Source of the DNA: Sphingobacteriales bacterium
GTDB lineage: Bacteria; Bacteroidota; Bacteroidia; AKYH767-A; OLB10
Assembly: GCA_021299095.1 (NCBI GenBank)
Contig: JAJTFW010000003.1
Coordinates: forward strand, 1-64,000
Direction: 5' to 3'
DNA length: 64,000 bases
Position 1 is the first letter of the stretch. Each line of letters opens with the position of its first letter. Positions 58,951 to 64,000 of the stretch are shown one piece after another. The position numbers were made by a program, and so were the translations under genes. The notes beneath the pieces are model-generated. The model did no database searches. It was given only the letters and a program-made list of their open reading frames with translations, and was not told the origin of the DNA.

Positions 58951-60822
58951 TTAACGACCGATAAACACCATTAATACAGATATATCAGCAGGATTAACAC
59001 CCGATATACGGCTCGCTTGTCCGAGCGTTTCGGGTTTAAGTTGATTCAGTTTCTGTCTGGCTTCCATACTGAGGCTTGGTATTGCCAAATAATCCAAATC
59101 GATTGGTAAACGAACATGCTCCAGACGATTCATCTTTGACGCTAATTCCAATTCACGCTCAATATATCCGGCATACTTAATGTTGATCTCTGCCTGTTCC
59201 AATGCATCTACCGAAACATTGAGTTGGTCTACCAGGGATTGAACGGTAGGTAACTTCTCAATCATCGATTTCAAGTCGACCTGGGGTCTTCCTAAAATGG
59301 AGACCATTTTCAATTTCTGACGAATAGGATCTGTACCAAGAATTTCAAGCCAGGGATTCACTTCACTGGGTTCTATGGAAGTATCACCCAGTTTTTTCAT
59401 AACTAATTGATAATCAATAGTTTTGGCTTTTACAGCCTGGAATCGAGCCTCATCGGCCAATCCAATCTCATAGCCCAACGGTGTTAATCGGATATCCGCA
59501 TTATCTTGGCGGAGCAAGGTTCTAAACTCAGCACGACTCGTAAACATGCGATAGGGCTCATCCGTACCCTTGGTAATCAAATCATCTATTAGGACACCGA
59601 TATAGGCATCCGATCGATCCAGAACGACTGGAGCTTGAGCATTGACTTTACGGTGAGCGTTAATCCCAGCCATTAAGCCCTGACAAGCGGCTTCTTCATA
59701 ACCGGTAGTACCATTAATCTGACCAGCGAAAAAGAGACCCTCCATAAGCTTGGTTTCAAGCGAATGCTTAAGCTGAACTGGGGGGAAATAGTCGTATTCG
59801 ATGGCATAACCCGGCCGAAACATCTTGCAGTTTTCAAAACCCGGAATTAAACGTAGGGCCCGGTATTGAACATCCTCTGGCAAGGATGATGAAAACCCAT
59901 TCACATAAATCTCAACAGTATCCCATCCCTCAGGCTCAACGAACAACTGATGCCGATCGCGATCCGAAAAACGAGAGATTTTGTCCTCGATGGAAGGACA
60001 ATAACGCGGTCCCAGCCCCTGAATACGCCCCGTAAACATGGGGCTTTGTTCGAATCCAGTCCGTAAAATGTCATGAACCTGCTCGTTGGTGTAGGTGATA
60101 TGGCAGGGTCGCTGTTTACTTATCCGTGGTGTATCCTTATAGCTGAACTTACCCGGATTCTCATCTCCTTCCTGGACCTCCATCTTGGTATAATCCAGGG
60201 ACCGACCATCAATACGGGGCGGCGTACCGGTCTTCATTCGACCACTTTCAAAACCGAATTGCACCAATTGTTCAGTGATACCTGTAGCAGCTTTTTCTCC
60301 AGTCCTTCCTCCTCCAAACTGCTTCTCACCAATGTGAATAATCCCATTCAGAAAGGTGCCGTTGGTAAGCACTACAGCCTTGCACCGGAACGTTAATCCC
60401 ATGGAGGTAATCACACCAGCCAAACGATTATGTTCCACGTGGAGCCCTACTGCCATGTCTTGCCAGAAATCCACATTCGGCGTCTGCTCCAAAAGCTTCC
60501 TCCATTCTGCAGCGAAAAGCATGCGATCATTCTGCGTACGGGGACTCCACATAGCAGGACCTTTACTGCGGTTAAGCATCCGAAACTGAAGGGCACTACG
60601 GTCGCTGACGATACCAGAGTATCCACCCATGGCATCAATTTCACGCACAATCTGACCCTTTGCAATACCGCCCATCGCAGGGTTACAACTCATTTGAGCT
60701 ATGGTTTGCATGTTCATGGTCATCAACAAGACCCTTGAACCCATGTTGGCTGCAGCTGCCGCTGCTTCACATCCGGCATGACCGGCACCAACCACTATAA
60801 CATCATAATCTGGGAACTGCAT
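58951..60822 (-). CDS. mnmG: tRNA uridine-5-carboxymethylaminomethyl(34) synthesis enzyme MnmG (GidA)
   Basis: DYDVIVVGAGHAGCEAAAAAANMGSRVLLMTMNMQTIAQMSCNPAMGGIAKGQIVREIDAMGG; C-terminal SRISGVNPADISVLMVFI. Confidence 0.98.
   Translation of the reverse strand: MQFPDYDVIVVGAGHAGCEAAAAAANMGSRVLLMTMNMQTIAQMSCNPAMGGIAKGQIVREIDAMGGYSGIVSDRSALQFRMLNRSKGPAMWSPRTQNDRMLFAAEWRKLLEQTPNVDFWQDMAVGLHVEHNRLAGVITSMGLTFRCKAVVLTNGTFLNGIIHIGEKQFGGGRTGEKAATGITEQLVQFGFESGRMKTGTPPRIDGRSLDYTKMEVQEGDENPGKFSYKDTPRISKQRPCHITYTNEQVHDILRTGFEQSPMFTGRIQGLGPRYCPSIEDKISRFSDRDRHQLFVEPEGWDTVEIYVNGFSSSLPEDVQYRALRLIPGFENCKMFRPGYAIEYDYFPPVQLKHSLETKLMEGLFFAGQINGTTGYEEAACQGLMAGINAHRKVNAQAPVVLDRSDAYIGVLIDDLITKGTDEPYRMFTSRAEFRTLLRQDNADIRLTPLGYEIGLADEARFQAVKAKTIDYQLVMKKLGDTSIEPSEVNPWLEILGTDPIRQKLKMVSILGRPQVDLKSMIEKLPTVQSLVDQLNVSVDALEQAEINIKYAGYIERELELASKMNRLEHVRLPIDLDYLAIPSLSMEARQKLNQLKPETLGQASRISGVNPADISVLMVFIGR
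60431..60446. other. parS-like 16-mer TGTTCCACGTGGAGCC
   Basis: One mismatch from TGTTCCACGTGGAACC-type ParB sites; inside mnmG. Confidence 0.55.
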
Positions 60823-60838
60823 GGTTTCACGTGGAACG
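60823..60838. other. parS-like 16-mer GGTTTCACGTGGAACG
   Basis: Reverse complement CGTTCCACGTGAAACC; abuts the mnmG start codon (CAT at 60820-60822). Confidence 0.75.
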
Positions 60839-61114
60839 TTCTGAACAAGCTGTGGATTGCTAACAAATATATTGTTTATCAATGCGTTAAGCAAATTTAT
60901 TCATCAACAATTAACGGAGTTATTAACAAAAAATGGCCATAGATTGGGCTCTCGGCACCTCACTTACCCAGAAGGATATAGATGGAACGAGTACGCCAAG
61001 GTAGATCCGATATAAGCCAAATATTGCCTATAAATACAACTATTCGGTTTAAACACATAAACAGGGTCTTGGTCCGATTAGGGACAAATCCGGCACGTGG
61101 AACCCAATGGGGGA

Positions 61115-61534
61115 TTAAAAATTGCGCTTAGCCAGGCTGGAGTCCTCTAAGCTCCTCATCCGCTGTTGCTCCCGAGGGCTCTTATCGCCATGTCCACAGA
61201 GGTGTAGAAGTCCGTGAACCATAACACGGTGTAGTTCATCGCGTACACTTACATCCAGGGAACGGGCATTTTCGCGAACCCGTTCAATGCTGATGTAACA
61301 CTCCCCTTCGATGGGACCGGAGGCGGGGCGGTGATCAAAGGTGATGATGTCGGTGTAGGTGCGATGGGCCAGAAAGCGCACATTCATGGCATAGAGATAC
61401 TCGTCGCTGCAAAAAATGTAGTCTAAGGACGCGATTCGCTGCTTTTGCCCTCGGGCTATACGCTCCAGCCAGTTCCGAACAAGGGTTCTATCGCGCAGTT
61501 GATAGGAAACATCGGCCGTTGAGAACCGGATCAT
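61115..61534 (-). CDS. ybeY: rRNA maturation RNase YbeY
   Basis: HRVMVHGLLHLCGHGDKSPREQQRMRSLED metal-binding motif. Confidence 0.95.
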   Translation of the reverse strand: MIRFSTADVSYQLRDRTLVRNWLERIARGQKQRIASLDYIFCSDEYLYAMNVRFLAHRTYTDIITFDHRPASGPIEGECYISIERVRENARSLDVSVRDELHRVMVHGLLHLCGHGDKSPREQQRMRSLEDSSLAKRNF

Positions 61535-61546
61535 ATACAGGAGCCT

Positions 61547-61972
61547 TTAGCTCATGTGGACATTGGTCCGGAAGTAAAGCTCGACCACACGTCCATTTTC
61601 GGAAAAGATGATCTGATCGGCCAGGTGCTTCATCAAAAAGACCCCACGGCCGGTAGGCTTTTCGAGGTTTTCGGGATCGGTCGGATCGGGAAGATTTAGG
61701 TAATCGAAGCCGGTACCCTGGTCGCTGATGGTAAAGGAAATCTGATCCAACTCCACTTCGTAGGACACATCCACCAGTTTAGCAGCATCGTATTTATTGC
61801 CATGGCCAATGGCATTGTTGACAGCCTCAGTGACGGCGACAAGCATATTGCCGTAACATTCCTCGTTGACCTTGTGGTCGGATTTTAAGTCGTCGATGAG
61901 TTTCTCAATGACGTGAATGCTCTCCGGCTTGGAAGGGATCTGCAACTTAATGGTCTGTGGAGGAGTGGTCAT
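61547..61972 (-). CDS. RsbW/anti-sigma-regulatory-type ATP-binding protein
   Basis: AVTEAVNNAIGHGNKYD N-box; ISDQGTGFDY; GRGVFLMKHLAD. Confidence 0.9.
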   Translation of the reverse strand: MTTPPQTIKLQIPSKPESIHVIEKLIDDLKSDHKVNEECYGNMLVAVTEAVNNAIGHGNKYDAAKLVDVSYEVELDQISFTISDQGTGFDYLNLPDPTDPENLEKPTGRGVFLMKHLADQIIFSENGRVVELYFRTNVHMS

Positions 61973-62091
61973 GGCACGAAAGGGAAGCGGTAGCAAAAAT
62001 AGGACTGCGACCGGTCATTACGAATGTAGGTGATTTATGGTGAATGAATGGAAGGTAAACCTGGATTTACCAACGGTAGTCTGTGTACGAA

Positions 62092-64000
62092 TCAGGGTGT
62101 TTGGAGGTTCTGATAATAGGAATCAACCAGCTTGCGGTAAAACCCGGTGAATCCAGGTGGAATGGTCTTGAGTAATTCGGTTTCACGCGCATGCTGTCGC
62201 TTGAATTCCTCAAACTGGGGAGTTGAGCGGTAAATGTCACGTGCCTCGTTCGACTCGCGGCGTTCTTCCTGTTCGCGTTCCTTCTCGGCCTTTTCCGCTT
62301 CAAGCAGACGGGTTAATATTTCCTGTTGCCGCTTCAGGGTCAGTTCGGTGATGCGCTTGTTGACGATGTCTTTTTCGTTCTGCTCCATTTGTTCGGCCAG
62401 CTTACCCAAATCACCCATCTTTCCCTGTCCGTCCTTGTTTTCCTGTTGGTTGAGCTGGTTGAGTGCATTGCGCAAAGCTTCTTGCTGAGCGGCCATACGG
62501 GCCAATTCTTCGCTCATACCTTGTCCGGGCTTTCCTCCAGGCTTTTGGCCCTTCTCCATTTTCTCCTTCATCTCCTTCATCTGCTGGCTCAGCTTTTCCT
62601 GCATGCGTTTGATGTCGCCGGCATTCGGACCCGGCTTGGGTTTACCCTGACCGGGCTTACTGCAACTCGAGTTACTTTGCTGCTGCTGGTCCTTTTGCAT
62701 CTGGTCGAGGCTTTCGCTTAGCAAGAGGGCCAGGTTGTTCACGGCGGTCATGACAAACTGCTGGTTTGACCGGGCCTGGGGTACAAAGCGATCCTGAAGG
62801 TTAAACAGGGATTTCTCAATGTTATCGTTGATGTCGGTGATTTGTTCGTTGACCGCCGAACTGATTTGGGCAACCCGCTTACTTAAGGCCAAAAGGGAGT
62901 CTTCTAGTATTCGGGCATCATCCTTGAGTTTGCGCTGCTCCTGGGCCATTTTCAGGTACTGCGGATTGTTTACATCCATCGTTTTCAGGCGTTCCATCAG
63001 GGATTCCTGGTCAAAACTGAAACGAAGCAGGTTTTCGAGCAGGGCACGTAACGCCTGCATATCTTCTTCGGCTTGTTCCTGCTGTTGTTTCTGTTGTTGC
63101 TGACTGATTTTTTGGCTGAGTTCCTTCATCTGCTCAGCCGCTTTTTTCTGGCTCTTCTTGGCGTTTTTCTTCTGCCCCTCCGACAAAGACTGTTCACTTT
63201 GTTCCATCTGCTCGGAAATCTCCTTTTGCTCCTGGTCAAAGTTGTCCATCTCCTGTGAATATTCGAGCTCTTTGTTTTTCTGCTCGATTTCATCCAGGTC
63301 TTTTTTCACTTCATCAAACTGTTTGTTGAGTTCCTGCTGTTCTTTATTAAGCTCCTTGGAGTCCGTGTTTTTCTCGTCGTTCTTTTCAGCCAGTTTCTCC
63401 TGGTCCTTACTCAGTTTATCGAGGTTTTCAACGGTCTCTTTCATTTTCTGTTCAAGCTCCAGTTGTTTGAACAGTTCGAGTGTACGGTCAAGTTGTTTCT
63501 CGAGATCCTTGCTGTCGAGCTTCATCTTGTCCATCATCTCCTGCAGCTTCTTCTTATCGAGTTCAGCCATCATCTTTTCGAGCTGACGCATCATTTCCTT
63601 CATTTCAGGATTCATGAGTTTATCGAACAGTTCCTGAAGCTGCTGTTGTTTTTCGGCCAGTTCGGGATCAGGAGCGCTGAGTTCCTGTTGCTGCTGTGTA
63701 TTGCTTTGCTGGTCCTTGCGGATCTCCTGTACCTGGCGTTCCAATTCCTGCTGCTGCTTGAGCAAGTCGGAGGCTTTTTTACGGTCCTCGTAATCGAGGG
63801 CTTTTTTATTGAGCAAGTCTTTTTGTAAGGCGTTCAGGTCTTTTTGTAAGGCCTTGGCTTTACGAATGGCCGCATTGAGGTCTTCCTTCAGCGCTTTGTT
63901 ACGTGAATCGTTTTCCTTGGCCAGTTCGCGCAGATCGGGAGCCTTAAAGAGTCCGGAAGCGGAGCGCACACTCTTGGGTCCCTGTACACCATCGTTATCC
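62092..64000 (-). CDS. DUF4175-like coiled-coil protein (partial, runs off right edge)
   Basis: Frame remains open past the 63969 ATG: DNDGVQGPKSVRSASGLFKAPDLREL; long Lys/Glu/Gln-rich coiled coil. Confidence 0.85.
   Translation of the reverse strand, partial: DNDGVQGPKSVRSASGLFKAPDLRELAKENDSRNKALKEDLNAAIRKAKALQKDLNALQKDLLNKKALDYEDRKKASDLLKQQQELERQVQEIRKDQQSNTQQQQELSAPDPELAEKQQQLQELFDKLMNPEMKEMMRQLEKMMAELDKKKLQEMMDKMKLDSKDLEKQLDRTLELFKQLELEQKMKETVENLDKLSKDQEKLAEKNDEKNTDSKELNKEQQELNKQFDEVKKDLDEIEQKNKELEYSQEMDNFDQEQKEISEQMEQSEQSLSEGQKKNAKKSQKKAAEQMKELSQKISQQQQKQQQEQAEEDMQALRALLENLLRFSFDQESLMERLKTMDVNNPQYLKMAQEQRKLKDDARILEDSLLALSKRVAQISSAVNEQITDINDNIEKSLFNLQDRFVPQARSNQQFVMTAVNNLALLLSESLDQMQKDQQQQSNSSCSKPGQGKPKPGPNAGDIKRMQEKLSQQMKEMKEKMEKGQKPGGKPGQGMSEELARMAAQQEALRNALNQLNQQENKDGQGKMGDLGKLAEQMEQNEKDIVNKRITELTLKRQQEILTRLLEAEKAEKEREQEERRESNEARDIYRSTPQFEEFKRQHARETELLKTIPPGFTGFYRKLVDSYYQNLQTP

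Overview
The window is an ordinary-density Bacteroidota chromosomal segment, supported by many signal-peptide/T9SS C-terminal-sorting-domain proteins, SprB-type repeats, DUF6150 and DUF4175. No IS elements, prophage or CRISPR arrays were seen. Main content: (i) secreted MopE-repeat, kelch, S8-protease, BNR/YCF48-like and other T9SS cargo proteins; (ii) a light-harvesting locus with a DTE-type proton-pumping rhodopsin followed by a predicted lycopene cyclase (CrtY) fused to a Brp/Blh beta-carotene dioxygenase, with a CrtZ-like carotenoid hydroxylase 17 kb away; (iii) a surface-glycan-like cluster (FkbM and class I methyltransferases, GT2, flippase) at 12.5-17.4 kb; (iv) a candidate conflict/stress region at 44.9-56.4 kb with a WYL regulator, a Cys-rich wHTH protein, a vWA protein, a DUF6150 repeat protein and a compact run sigma factor - TM/TPR protein - CHAT protease - DUF4011 helicase/nuclease; (v) a conserved block mnmG-ybeY-RsbW-like-DUF4175 in which mnmG is bracketed by parS-like sites. 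Two genes look recently damaged: a T9SS protein with an out-of-frame CTD deletion, and a propeller lipoprotein with an in-frame TGA. All calls come from manual reading; no database search was run.
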